DNA of 64,000 nt from Prinia subflava (lineage: Eukaryota; Chordata; Aves; Passeriformes; Cisticolidae). The notes under the pieces were generated by a model, which was not told where the DNA came from, searched no databases, and saw nothing but the letters and a program-made list of their open reading frames with translations. This document shows, in pieces, positions 36,301-46,802 of this stretch. The stretch's first letter is position 1. Every line of letters starts with the position of its first letter. A program made the position numbers and the translations under genes. Location: positions 57,789,485-57,853,484 of the forward strand of contig NC_086248.1 in the NCBI RefSeq assembly GCF_021018805.1, read 5' to 3'.

Positions 36301-39300
36301 TGACAGTTCATGTTTTGTATCATTTAGGAACACAGGACTTAGATGGACACAATGCATCATCTGTATCTCCCTGCTGCTGCAGAAACATCCAGCCTTTGTC
36401 ATCAGATGAATGAACATCAAAACTGGACTTCTGTGACCCCTTTTCTTCAACCTTGTTGAAAGGCTGGTCCAGAATTTCTTACTACGGGTTAAAAACCCTC
36501 CTCTATCTTTCTGTCTGCCCAAACTTATTAAATACTACTGTATACATATTTAGCCCGTTCCATCCTTTTGATTTCAAAGGATTCTCTTCCAGCCCTGGTA
36601 TATACCCTCCTGTGGTTTATGGACAGCAATCAGATTACCTCTCAGATTTCCTTATACTAGCTTTTCTTTATATAACAGCCACTCTATTTCTCTTGAGATC
36701 ATAAGAAACCTTCTGCAACTACATTCCAGTTGAGGTAATTTTCACAATATTTTGATGCTGGGTTCTGTCTTCCAGGGTCTGTGCCTCTCCAACTTGCTAC
36801 TTCTTTTGCTTAGGATCCCTGACCTGCTCTTGAGATTTCTGCTTACCACTATTTATAACCCACTAGTAGGGTAATCCATCTCTTTTACTTCCCTATTAGT
36901 CACACTCAGTTCAGGGCTGGATTCCCTACTGGGGTTCCTGTAGTGGCCCATTTTGCAGCAGTCTGCCATTAATCAAGGAACCACAGGGTCAGTTACCCAG
37001 CATTTAAGACCAAAGATGTGAAAACTTTCTTTACATGCATTTTTTTTTCTTATGCATGTCTTTACACTGGAAAAGAGAATTAGAGAGGAATTGTATGCTT
37101 AGGAAGCAATTCCCTAGAGAAGAAACTTGTTTGGAAAGCAAATGCAGTAGGGATTTCTCCCTACTGGGATTTCTCAAGGATCAGTCTCAGGACCAATTTT
37201 TAATATTATCTAGTGGTCTCTGCAGAAGACCAAGGAGAGTAAAAGTGAAGTATCTTCATGACATACAACCCTAAGCCAGCAACACAGAGAAGTGTCAGTG
37301 TAGGTAAAATAAGTGGCCAACAGAAGTGAAATGACAACTTATTGTTTTCAGTATGAGTTTTTAATTAAGAACTCATGCTTCAAACTGAGGTAAAATTTAT
37401 TACATGATTTGCAGGCTGATTATAACCTCCCATATGGACTGCTGGGAAGAACATAGTCATCATCCTAAAATGTATCCAGAGAGAAGTTTCTGACAGAGAT
37501 AGAAAAATAGTACTTTAAAAATGAGATTCCATTTGGGATGTCTGAGCCAAAACCATTCCAGATTTACTTAAAAAGCAGGAAGCTTGATGACTACTATAAA
37601 TGGGCAACAGAATTGATGGCAGCCTTGAGAATGTGGCTAACAAGGCAATAGACTTGCTAGCAGGATGTCTGTTGTCCATCAAGTGGTGGAACACAAAAAG
37701 ATATAAACAAGACATGTGGTATTGTATAACATGACCGTACAAACAGGAGTATGTCTAAACACAGCAATGAGAGATATAGAGAGCATGCACTAAACAGATG
37801 GTGCTGATAATGATTTGAATTTAGCATATGGATAATGTTAACTGTTAAGAAAGAATGGTAGACACATGGTAGAAGAGAATATATAATAGATTAAATTATT
37901 TAAATAAAATTGCCAGGAGAGTTTTGGTTTTGTGTGTCAGTTCTTGCACTTCTAGGTTTTTCTGTTTCAGCCAGTGTTCCCATGTTGAGTGTTTTGAGGT
38001 TTTCCATTCTGATTAGCCACCTCACCTATGTTCAAAATCTTTGAAAGGACATTTCTTTTTTCACCTTATTAAGTTGAACTATCTTGACCAAACAGCAGCT
38101 TCACTTCTCTTCTACTTACATGGGAAAACCCTCACACAACACAAACCAGGGAAGCACTCATCACTATCTTACTGGGTATAAACCACAAAGGGAATTGTTA
38201 TTATCCCATTATCAGGAGGCATCCTTTTACTTTTGAGCATGCAAGATGATCACAAAAATAATTTTTACAAGGGCTCACTGCTTTCCCTTAACCTGGAGCC
38301 AGACTATGACCAAGAGTGCTTAACACAGGCATGAAATGCTAAACAAAACAAATTTTCAGGGTGAGTTCTTTGTACCCAAAACGAAATGTGTGTTGTTTGG
38401 GAACCAGAACTATTCCATTTAGATTCAATTTATGAAACTGGATTTATTTCACTCCTTTGCACAGGCTGAACCACACTTGTGAATATTTCACTGCTTTTAA
38501 AATGAACAAAAAAACAGCCTGGTCTCTAAGGCAACTGCATACTACTAAAACACAGAAGTTATTGCTGTTTGAATTTGTGCTGGAGATTGCTTTGATTTGG
38601 AAATAATAGCCTAATAGCTACAGAAAAAGAACTGGAATATTTTTTCCTGACTCAGTTCTCTGTAGGAGATTGCTCAATACTATTGACTAGTCAAAATGTA
38701 GCATTTAAAAGGTTTTAACTTCCACATCATAGCCTCAAAAAAATTTGCTATCTGTGCTGGTTCTAGGAATATGGGGGAGAAAGAGGCCTCAGAGACCACA
38801 GAAGATTAATTTTGTGATATAAAAAGACAGATTTCAGTGAAATGGAGAATAATTTTGAAATCTTAAATTAAATGCAAGAATCACAATATCCTACATTTGA
38901 TATGTTGTTATCCTAAGTATAGATGCCTGAAATCCATTTCCTCTTATGCTGAAAGCATCAGGAAACCAAAGAGCTTAACCACAAAGTCACATTTCTGCAG
39001 AGCCAAAGCTTGCAATGCTTCTGCTATGAAACGTGAATATGGAAGAAGTTGACATTCAGCTCTTCAGAGGAGATTTTACACATATTGGTAGTTAAGCTCT
39101 CTCCTTAACTTCAGTAATTGAATTGATTTTTTTCCTTATTAAGCAGCTCAAGAAGGAACACACATGTTCGCATTTACTTGCTGAGAAAAGTGGGCTGGAA
39201 GCCCGTCCACTTTTTTAGTGCTGTTTCAGCTTATAACCCATTTCTACAGGCAGGCTTGCAGGCTGAAGTGGAGAAGGCAATCACTTCTTTGTGGATCACA

Positions 39301-42300
39301 CTTGCTAGAGGCAGCCAGGACCCTCCTTCCTCTTGGTATTTAAGCAAAGTGTTTATTCAATGGCTGGAGCTGGGCGTCAAGGAGTTGTGTCACCTGAAAT
39401 TTAGGCTTTGCCTTACCAGTGGTGTAGAAGTGCAGTGTATGCCAGTGCAGGACAAGGTGCATTATGGTGTGAATACCAAGGATATCAACAGCATTCTCCA
39501 GCAAAAAAAATCCCTAACCACTTGTATTTTCTTGCAGAAGGTGAGGAGGAGTGGCAAGGACTTGAGGAAAATGTTGCCCATGTCCCCTTCACTGGCGACC
39601 GCTACTCTGAGGCTGAAATGATTAGAAGGTCACAGACATTCTATGAGCTGCTGAATAAGAGGAGATCTGTCAGGTTTCTCAGCGATGAGCCAGTCCCCAG
39701 GGAGGTTATCGATAATGTCATCAGAACAGCAGGTAGGTATGAGTGGTTCAAGGTCTGGGAAAGAAAAAGGATCAGCATTGCACTTCAGCCATGTAACTGT
39801 GAAAAGGTGGTGTGGAAAAGCCAAGGGAACTGGAATTTTGCTTGTGGTTTTCCTGGATTCACCTGTAGGTGGAAAGAATTAGCACCTCTTGATTGATCGG
39901 AAATTACTCAGCTTGAACAACTGTATATCGGAGACTGCTTTGGAGTACTCCCAATTCCTTTGTATTTGCAGTTCACCCATAAGGGAATAAGAGTATTTCA
40001 ACAGCATGAAACAACTTCATTTTCAACCTTTAAAAGATGTTATTTAAAACTAAATTTGTCTGGTTTATCAAGACATCTTTCAAATAGAAATATTGAAGTG
40101 TTTTCTCAAAAATGCCAAGCCATGTGTACTTCACATGATTTAAAACTTAATTATGATCATATTTATCATGTGTGGGTTTTGGTTTTTGGGGTCCTCCCAC
40201 AAACAAATAGATTAAATAGTCTCAGCCATGCAAAATATTTCAGTTGACATAAATGGTTGGTGCTTAATAAAGGGAAAGAATTTCAGTCTAGAACAAAAAA
40301 CCTTTTCCAGTCCTTGCAACAGTAGTGTCAGACCCCTGTTGCATATGATTGGAGCGTTATGCTGAGGACCCTAATAGAGGTTATTTGACTGAATGTCAGA
40401 AATTGATTATCTTTGTTGTTGTTGAGAATTTATGTGTTTCAAATCATTACCGTCATGTCCTGGCCTAATCTCATCTCTGCTTTACTAACATCGACTTCAG
40501 CCAGGAGTGGTTTTGACCCTCATGATTTCTCTAATTCTATGAGCCAGCTGCTGCTACTATAGAAAATATTCCCCAGCTGCCTTAGAGAAAAGTTCAGTAG
40601 CCTTTAGCAGGGTTAATAATCTAAAGAATCTCCACATCTGAAATGCATTATTTTCCCTTTAAAAACTGTAAGCAGCTTTGTTACTGCACTGTAACGAGTC
40701 TCCATCTCCCTCTAATTAACTAGGAGTCATTAAAACACTGAGCATGTTTTGGCAAATGCAGCAAAGCAAACAAGCCTGGCGTGCAGATGAAGCACTTAGT
40801 AACCCTGAAAGCTTTGGGCTGTGTGGAGAAAAAGAAAACAAAGGGAAGCATGAATGCCATCAGTTTTTACCCAAACCTGAGGAGAGGCAAGGTTCACAAT
40901 ATAAAAACATTTTCATGTATCAAGAGAGTTCAAGCTGCTTATTTAGTGTTTCTTGAAGTAAAACAGTCCTTAGTATTGCATGCAATCAAGTTCTTCAAAT
41001 ATTTTTAAATATGTATGAGGGACCAGAGAGATCTAAGCAGTCTTCTTAATCTATATATCTATGAACCTGTGCAGATATATATTCTTCAGCTTCTGGCTTT
41101 TAGCCTCTAGGCAGTTAAAATATTTCTCCAGTGGTGTTGGTGGGTGAGCAAGTACAGATTTAATATGTGTACACCTATAAACACTAGCTGTATTTGGGAC
41201 AACAAATTCAAACCTGTACGCTCTATGGCATAAGTCTGTATTGTACAGCTCCTTATCTTTGTCAGTCAGTGACAGATTCCTGCAGGGGGTCACTTAGCCT
41301 TGTTTTGCTGAAAGCCACTATTTTCACCCTTTAGCTAAAACCATGTGTCAGAGTTGGCTGTTTATTCAGACAGAGCTCTGCTTTTGGTACAACACTTCGT
41401 AATAACATTACTGTGTTCATATATATTGCACCATATTACTGCCTCATCACAAGAACCACCAAAAAAGGAATTTTTTATAAATCCTTAACAATGGTAAGAT
41501 GGCAGTATGAAAGGACTAACCCCTGCTCTTCAGTAGGATTTCACATTCTCTGAGAAAGAAATGAACAGGATTGTCTGCCAGAAATTAGTCCTTTTCTTCC
41601 CATCTTATCCACTTGCTTTCACATTGCTAAGCTGGTCAGCCTGAAAGCTCACAAGGAAGAGCTGATATCTCTCACTGCCCACCCTCCTTCCTTTACTTTT
41701 CCCTGTTTTTGTGTGAAGGTACTTCACCTAGTGGGGCACACACTGAGCCCTGGACCTTTGTGGTAGTGCAAGATCCGGATTTAAAACATAAAATTCGTGA
41801 AATTGTAGAAGAAGAAGAGGAAATCAACTACAAAAAAAGGATGGGAGACAGATGGGTTAATGACCTGAAAAGATTGAGGTATGAAAAGTCAATTACCTAA
41901 GGGATGTGAAGACAGACGTTGTTTCAGTGTAGGAAAGACTTCTATAATTTTCTATTTCTTCGTCCCTCTCATTTTTAATATTTTTCTAAAATCCATGTTT
42001 TGAAACAAAAACTTATAAATATGTATAGAATTGTGCCTTGGTGGCTGGTTCATAAAATTACTTCCAGTAAAAAAGATTACATGCTCTTTATTTTGAAAAT
42101 TTTCCAAGCACTTGGCTCCATCATTATTTTTTCCTATGTAACCTCTACAGCTGAAACTCTTGTCCCAGATTTTTTGTGTTATTTTCCAAACAGTCAAGCT
42201 CCCAAAGTCACTGGAAGCTTTGCTACCAACTGGGTAAGCCCCAAGGCTTGTCCCTATCCAAGTGCTGAATTATGCAATATTTAATTGTTCCAAATGTCCT

Positions 42301-45110
42301 CCAAAGTCTGACTGACTTGCTTAACTTCACACAATGGGAAGATGCCTACTGAGTCTTGGCTTGTCAAATGGAGCATGTGCACAAAGCTTTGTAGGGTTGA
42401 GTTGCTCTACTTGTTTGATAATGTTAGTATTTTTCAGGTGTTTAGGTGCTATGCAATTTTATGTGCTATGCAAACAACCAAATGCCAGAGGTTCTTATGT
42501 TTTCAGTGAGAACAGTAGAAAGCACTCATTTTCATGTCTAAATCCTTTATCACAATTGTCATTTAAGAAACTGGGAACCAAATGAATTGTAAAAGGGATG
42601 AAATACCCAGGAACAGAATAGCATTTTTTGCCATTGGAATATATTTAGGCTTAGATCTTAGACAAAAAATTTTTGAACTTTTCTGACAGCAATCTTCCCT
42701 GTGATGACAAAAGAGTTGGCACTGCTGGTAACAAGCAAATCTGCAAAATTCCAAGAATTAAATAATCTCAAAGGCAAATGCTCATGAGGCCAGTTCATAG
42801 ATAAGAGGTCAAGAACCATCTCTTATTTGTATGCAATTCCACTCTTCAGAGTGAGCACATCAACCCCTCAGCCAAATCTGTTAAAACTGAGAACTCTATT
42901 CAAGCTTTTTTTTCTTTCTGAAATGTTTCTATTTAAGCTGATAATCTTTTGCAGTAAATGTTTTAAGTTTTAGTCTACTGCTATAATTGTCATGTACTTT
43001 AGTGTCCCTTTGTAGACAGTAAATGTAACTTACAGGAAAGTGAAAAGATTGCAGAATAAATGTCTTAAACATTCTTTTGCAGAACAAATTGGATCAAAGA
43101 GTACTTGGACACTGCTCCGTATCTGATCCTCATTTTCAAGCAGGTATATGGGCGGCTTCCAAATGGCAAAAAGAAGACCCACTACTACAATGAAATCAGT
43201 GTTTCCATTGCCTGCGGTATCCTGCTTGCTGCACTGCAGGTGCGTTGACAGAACCAACATACTGTGAGTCAATATATTAGCTTGGATTATGTACCAAGAC
43301 TGTTCTGCCCAAAGAAGAGTAGAAACTAGTTTAGATTTTAACATTTTCAGTCTTCTGGATCACTCCAATTCCTGGCAAGATGTCTTAGTTTTCAGTTTTA
43401 AAGTTATTCTACACAGGTCTACATCTGCAAAGGTGATTCCTATCCTCAGTACCAGTTAACAGGAAGAAAAATATAACGTAGCTTCCAGAGTTGTCACTCT
43501 TCTCTCGGCACAGGCTTCAGCCCCTGTGGTTTCTGCCTTATGCTAACAGGGCTGACAGGCTCTTCAGACTACCCAAGCACGACTGTGCAGTGCCACACTG
43601 ACCCCTTCTTTTCAGTAATCCCTATAAAACAGCTTGACACCAAACCACTTTTAGTATACAATGCTGGAAAAAAAAATTAGGGCATATTCCACAGAACAGG
43701 CTGTACTATTTCAATCAGTCCTTCCAAGGCATTTCTGAAAGTGAACTGATCTCTAAAGCTCAGCATGTTTGACACCAGCCAGTTAGATTTTCTCAGTGGT
43801 TTCTCAGTGCTAGGTTCTGCTTCTTGTATCTGATGTACTCATACAAGTGTTAAATAGAGAAGCTATTCTGATAGTTAACCTGGCCTGTCAGCAAGATAAC
43901 AGCAAGGTGCCTCATCTTATATTGGCCAATTTCCTGCCAGGCACTGCCCTTTCTCCTCCATTCTGTTTTGAATGACACTTTCTTTCATGCATTGCTGCTC
44001 CTCAGGCACCATTCAGCACCATCACTATTAGCTCCTCTCCTCTTGAGGAGATCATAGAGATTACTTAATGTGACAGGTGCATTTCCTGGGCACCTCTCCC
44101 TGGCTGACTTGTATCTCAAAGCCTCCCAAAATGCTTGCATTGCATAGACAGAGAGACTGAAATCCTCATGTGTGGCTCTCAGGAAGCGACTCATGTGGTC
44201 ATACCTTGGATGATGTCAGCTCTTTATTGTTTGCCCAGATTTTTCAGGGGTTTTGTGAGATTTTTGAATGAGAGGAAGAGTGACACAAAAATAGACTTAT
44301 TTTGGGATTCTGATGTAATCCGTAACAATGGCCACTGTGAGAGATGCCAACAGACTCCTGTGACAACTTCTGAGGCAGAGCCTGTGCCCCCTGTCCCGAG
44401 GTACAGCTCTTGAGCAGAAACTTAAATGTTCACAAGGCTGTAAAGGCATCTTCCTGCCAGCTGTACGGAGGCAAGAACTGAAAGAGTCCTCTGTATGGGC
44501 CAGATTGTAGAATCATGAAACAGTTTGGTTTGGAATGGATGTTTCAAGATCATCTAGTCCAACCACTAGCACCATGGGATGACATTCCAATCATATCCCC
44601 ACAACTGCCTCTCAGCCTCCCTGTGGCCATGGATTCCCCATCACACACAGCACGGCAGGCAGGCTCTGGCTCTGAAGCACACAGACATGGCAGGCAGACT
44701 GTGCTGTTGCTGCGGTGGAGAAATGCTCTACTCTATAAGCAGAGCAGGCATCTTTTAAGGTGCCACTGAGGCAGTTAGTAAATCAGGTGTTCTAAAGCAT
44801 GCAGCAGGTCTAACGCAGCAGCATTTCTGGACTAGCTGACAGAAGGATGTGCCCAGGTGTGCTGGGAACCACCCCTACAGCTAAAGAGCACAGGCCTCTG
44901 TCTGACTGTCGCTCTGTCTCGCTGCAGAACGCGGGCCTGTACACAGTGACCTCCACGCCCCTGAACTGCGGCCCCCAGCTGCGGGTGCTGCTGCAGCGCC
45001 CAGCCAACGAGAAGCTCCTGCTGCTGCTCCCCGTTGGCTATCCCAAGAAAGACGCCACCGTGCCTGCGCTGGTCCGGAAGCCGCTGGAAGACATCATGGT
45101 GCTCATGTGA
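33206..45110 (+). CDS. IYD: Iodotyrosine deiodinase, complete five-exon coding region
   Basis: The product removes iodide from mono- and di-iodotyrosine with FMN and NADPH-derived electrons, recycling iodide in thyroid follicular cells; it belongs to the nitroreductase-fold superfamily. Joined coding exons are 33206-33386, 39538-39732, 41719-41878, 43083-43239 and 44928-45110, giving 291 residues (human protein: 289). Visible parts: an N-terminal membrane anchor at about residues 7-23; a charged stalk containing [10 protein letters not shown]; a flavin-binding KRRSVR at about 101-106; [11 protein letters not shown] at about 129-139; an acidic EEEEEINY lid at about 156-163; [12 protein letters not shown] at about 180-191; and a STPLNCGP loop at about 240-247. 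Residues equivalent to human Arg100, Arg101, Ser102, Ser128, Glu157, Tyr161, Lys182, Thr239 and Arg279 are all present, shifted by two. Introns are GT-AG and the frame stays open. The identification rests on strong remembered family similarity and is secure. Confidence 0.97.
36410..36720 (-). mobile_element. Possible old CR1 fragment, inverted
   Basis: The stretch around 36,625-36,710 (GCAATCAGATTACCTCTCAG followed by a T/C-rich segment) resembles the complement of the CR1 region that normally reads as a 'CTCTCAG...' block upstream of the RT-coding end. Similarity is weak and remembered, not computed. It sits in IYD intron 1. Confidence 0.3.
37145..37730 (+). mobile_element. CR1 LINE remnant with reverse transcriptase motif
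   Basis: At 37169-37213 the plus strand codes [14 protein letters not shown] followed by a stop. This corresponds to the QG-S-V-L-GP-x-LF block found in non-LTR reverse transcriptases such as CR1. Further partial CR1-like text extends to about 37.7 kb. Stops and gaps show it is dead. It lies in IYD intron 1 in the same orientation as the gene. Confidence 0.5.
39538..39732 (+). CDS. IYD: IYD coding exon 2: start of the catalytic domain
   Basis: Follows a T-rich acceptor ending cttgcag at 39537 and ends before a gtaggt donor at 39733. Its 195 bases complete codon 61, encode residues 62-125 and begin codon 126. It carries [16 protein letters not shown], whose RRS triplet (residues 102-104) corresponds to the FMN phosphate contacts known in mammalian IYD. 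It also carries the [11 protein letters not shown] helix typical of the family. Confidence 0.95.
39733..41718 (+). other. IYD: IYD intron 2 (2.0 kb)
   Basis: Non-coding DNA between well-defined splice sites. I see no recognisable repeat family or additional exon in it. Confidence 0.85.
41719..41878 (+). CDS. IYD: IYD coding exon 3: flavin contact and substrate lid
   Basis: Preceded by a pyrimidine-rich acceptor ending gtgaag at 41718 and followed by a gtatga donor at 41879; it runs from phase 1 to phase 2. It encodes residues 126-178, including [14 protein letters not shown] (Ser130 is equivalent to human Ser128). It also encodes the acidic [13 protein letters not shown] segment, whose Glu159 and Tyr163 correspond to the residues that hold the amino-acid end of iodotyrosine. 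Third codon positions are about 38% G or C (20 of 52). Confidence 0.95.
41879..43082 (+). other. IYD: IYD intron 3 (1.2 kb)
   Basis: AT-rich intron with no recognisable repeat or exon. It ends in a good pyrimidine tract before exon 4. Confidence 0.85.
43083..43239 (+). CDS. IYD: IYD coding exon 4: substrate lysine and dimer-core helices
   Basis: The acceptor is ttcttttgcag at 43082 and the donor gtgcgt at 43240; the exon runs from phase 2 to phase 0. It encodes residues 179-231, beginning [12 protein letters not shown]. Lys184 is equivalent to human Lys182, a substrate contact. The exon ends in the strongly conserved [20 protein letters not shown]. The stretch around VYGRLPNG is the least conserved part compared with the human protein as I recall it. 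Confidence 0.95.
43240..44927 (+). other. IYD: IYD intron 4 (1.7 kb)
   Basis: Starts with a gtgcgt donor and ends cgctgcag. It contains an inverted CR1 3'-end fragment at about 44,509-44,600. Its last few hundred bases become more GC-rich, anticipating the GC-rich last exon. Confidence 0.85.
44509..44600 (-). mobile_element. CR1 3'-end fragment, inverted, in IYD intron 4
   Basis: The plus strand reads AGAATCATGAAACAGTTTGG, then TTGGAATGGATGTTTCAAGA and TCATCTAGTCCAACCACTAG. This is the complement of the standard avian CR1 3' end, which closes with ATTCTATGATTCT-type repeats. The element is severely 5'-truncated, as is normal for CR1. Confidence 0.75.
44928..45110 (+). CDS. IYD: IYD coding exon 5: C-terminus and stop codon
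   Basis: The acceptor is cgctgcag at 44927, and the TGA stop is at 45108-45110. It encodes residues 232-291, including the [11 protein letters not shown] loop (Thr241 is equivalent to human Thr239, near the flavin N5) and Arg281 (human Arg279). It ends [10 protein letters not shown]. Human IYD, as I recall it, has Thr where this protein has Ser240. Base composition is strikingly different from exon 3: 53 of 60 third positions are G or C, and the exon is rich in CTG and CCC codons. Confidence 0.95.
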   Translation, partial: NAGLYTVTSTPLNCGPQLRVLLQRPANEKLLLLLPVGYPKKDATVPALVRKPLEDIMVLM

Positions 45111-45490
45111 GCCCAGTGCCAGGAGGAAGGAGAGCATCCCTGCTGACAGCTGAAGTTGTCACTGCTGTTTCTGTGCATCATCCCCCTATGTCGCTTTTGT
45201 TCTGGCTGTTTCTGCATCTCTATTTCTTTTAGTGCTAGTAATCTACTAACAGCAGTGAGCAGTCAAGCACTGTGCCTTGGACATCTGCTGTTACCTATCT
45301 GACCAGGGCATTGTTCCAGGGGATATGTGCAATGGTGTTTAAAAGACTTTCATCACTTGATTTTTCTCATGCATTGTGGGGACGAATCTCTTCTTGAACT
45401 GGAATATATACTTTTGTGGTCGCCATTACACAGTTATTTTAACTTAGGAATTTTAATGAAGGTTGTATTAAAAGATATAAAGAAGTCAAA
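45111..45490 (+). other. IYD: IYD 3' UTR with a probable ATTAAA poly(A) signal
   Basis: Follows the stop codon directly. It is T-rich with no open frame. An ATTAAA hexamer at 45467-45472 is the first plausible poly(A) signal, so the 3' UTR would be about 380 bases. The cleavage point is inferred; a later signal is possible. Confidence 0.5.
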
Positions 45491-45904
45491 CTGAGCTGTC
45501 CTGTCTTGGTCAGTGTGTGCTGTTTAAATGCTCCTTCCCCTATAATGTGTTCAGCTGTGTGTAGAAAGATGCTAATTTTCCTCCTATATAATAGGATTTC
45601 TCTACTTGATTGATCTAAAAACTTTCTCTACACCAGGCTTTCTTAAACTATTGCATCTACAAGTGTCTTCGTTTGGGGGAAATTTAGTAGGAACAAAGTA
45701 CACAAGTAATTTGCTTGTTACCATTTATTTATACACGTTCCAGGCACAGTTAGATCGTGTGGTAGCTATCAACCCTGCCCCCGGTACTTCGCTGCTTCCA
45801 CTGGAAGAAGTTCCAGAGGGAACTACTGTTCTGGTTATCCTGTTCATGCTTACAGCTACACCACTTTAACACCCTGCAGCTGAAACTGCTTTGGAGCCCC
45901 TGAC

Positions 45905-46147
45905 AGGTGAGAGGCGCTTCCAGCCGGCCCCAGCAGGGATCCAGAGCGGATGGCGCTGCCGGAGCCGGGCGGGCAGAGCCCCATCGTGGGGCCGCGGCTC
46001 CCGCCCGCCCCGCCGGCAGCGAGAGGGGAAACGCTGAGATCAGAGACGCGCCCTTCCTGCAGGGCTCTCTGCTCTGGGAAACGCTTCCCCACCCTGATCC
46101 CTGCTGCTTCCAGCGCCAGGCACATTCAGCCGGATTGGCTTCAGCCG
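45905..46147. other. Short CpG-dense, GC-rich segment 3' of IYD
   Basis: By eye I count about 22 CpG dinucleotides in roughly 240 bp, far above the rest of the window. The segment adjoins the CR1 end at 46,148 and holds several GC-box-like GGGCGGG/CCCGCCC motifs near 45,966-46,015. It could be a small CpG island or promoter, or part of a GC-rich repeat insertion. Nothing coding is recognised. Confidence 0.55.
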
Positions 46148-46687
46148 TCCTTGAGAGGCTGAAGAGCAGCGCCGCGGGAAGGGACCTGGGGGTCCTGGTC
46201 CAAGACAAGTTGAACATGAGCCAGCAGTGCCCTGGCAGCCAGGAGGGCCAGCCCTGTCCTGGGGGACATCGGGTACAGCATGGCCAGCCAGGCAAGGGAG
46301 GGGATTGTCCTGCTCTGAGCTGAGCTGGGGTGGCCTCACCTCCAGTGCTGGGGGCAGTTTTGGGTATCACATAATGTTGTTAGAGAATATCCAAAGTAGG
46401 AGAGACGAAGATGGTGAAGGAAGGGCCCGAGGGAATGGCCTGAAGTTGTGTCAGGGGAGGTTTCGGTTGGTATTAGAAAAGGATTCTTCACCCAAAGGGT
46501 GGCTGGGCACTGGAACAGGCTCCCCAGGAAAGTCGTCACAGCACCAGCCTGACAGCGTTCAAGAAGAATTTGGACAATGCTCTCGGGCACATGGTGTGAC
46601 TCTTTGGGGATGGTGCTGTGCAGGGTCAGTATCTGGACTCGATTATCCTTGGGGGTCCCTTCTAACTCCGGATATTCTGTGATTCTG
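46148..46687 (+). mobile_element. CR1 LINE 3' end (end of ORF2 and 3' UTR), internally deleted
   Basis: The segment follows the avian CR1 pattern closely. It starts near CTGAAGAGCAGCGCCGCGGG (46158-46177), then GACCTGGGGGTCCTGGTCCA, TTGAACATGAGCCAGCAGTG, GTGCTGGGGGCAGTTTTGGG, GAACAGGCTCCCCAGGAAAG, and a terminal ATTCTGTGATTCTG at 46673-46687. Compared with the family as I recall it, a block is missing near 46,418-46,425, where the text jumps from GATGGTGAAGG to CCCGAGGGAATGG. It is relatively well preserved, hence younger than the other CR1 pieces here. Confidence 0.9.
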
Positions 46688-46714
46688 AGTTAACTCACTC
46701 CTTATCTGAAGTCT

Positions 46715-46802
46715 GACCTGGTCTAGTGGAAGGCTCAGTAGGGGGGTTGAAACTACAGGGTCTATAAGGTTCCTTCCAATCCAAACCATTCTATGATTCT
46801 AC
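46715..46802 (+). mobile_element. CR1 3'-end fragment
   Basis: Contains CTGGTCTAGTGGAAGG, GGGGGGTTGAAACTA, AAGGTTCCTTCCAATCCAAA and a terminal ATTCTATGATTCT, the hallmark of a CR1 3' end. It lies only 27 bp after the preceding CR1 end, in the same direction, and its different 3' UTR wording suggests another subfamily. Confidence 0.85.

Larger units (their letters stand above)
33387..39537 (+). other. IYD: IYD intron 1 (6.15 kb)
   Basis: AT-rich intron with no supported exon inside. It carries a T-run near 34,228-34,246, an A-run near 34,859-34,871, a locally repeated CTCAATATA-type stretch near 34,974-35,007, a possible inverted CR1 fragment near 36.4-36.7 kb, and a CR1 reverse transcriptase remnant near 37.15-37.73 kb. 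Confidence 0.85.

Noticed and set aside
45750..46370. Long open frames on both strands (up to about 206 codons) 3' of IYD
   Set aside because: They cover the CpG-dense block and the CR1 end, where high GC makes stops rare on both strands; no protein family is recognised.
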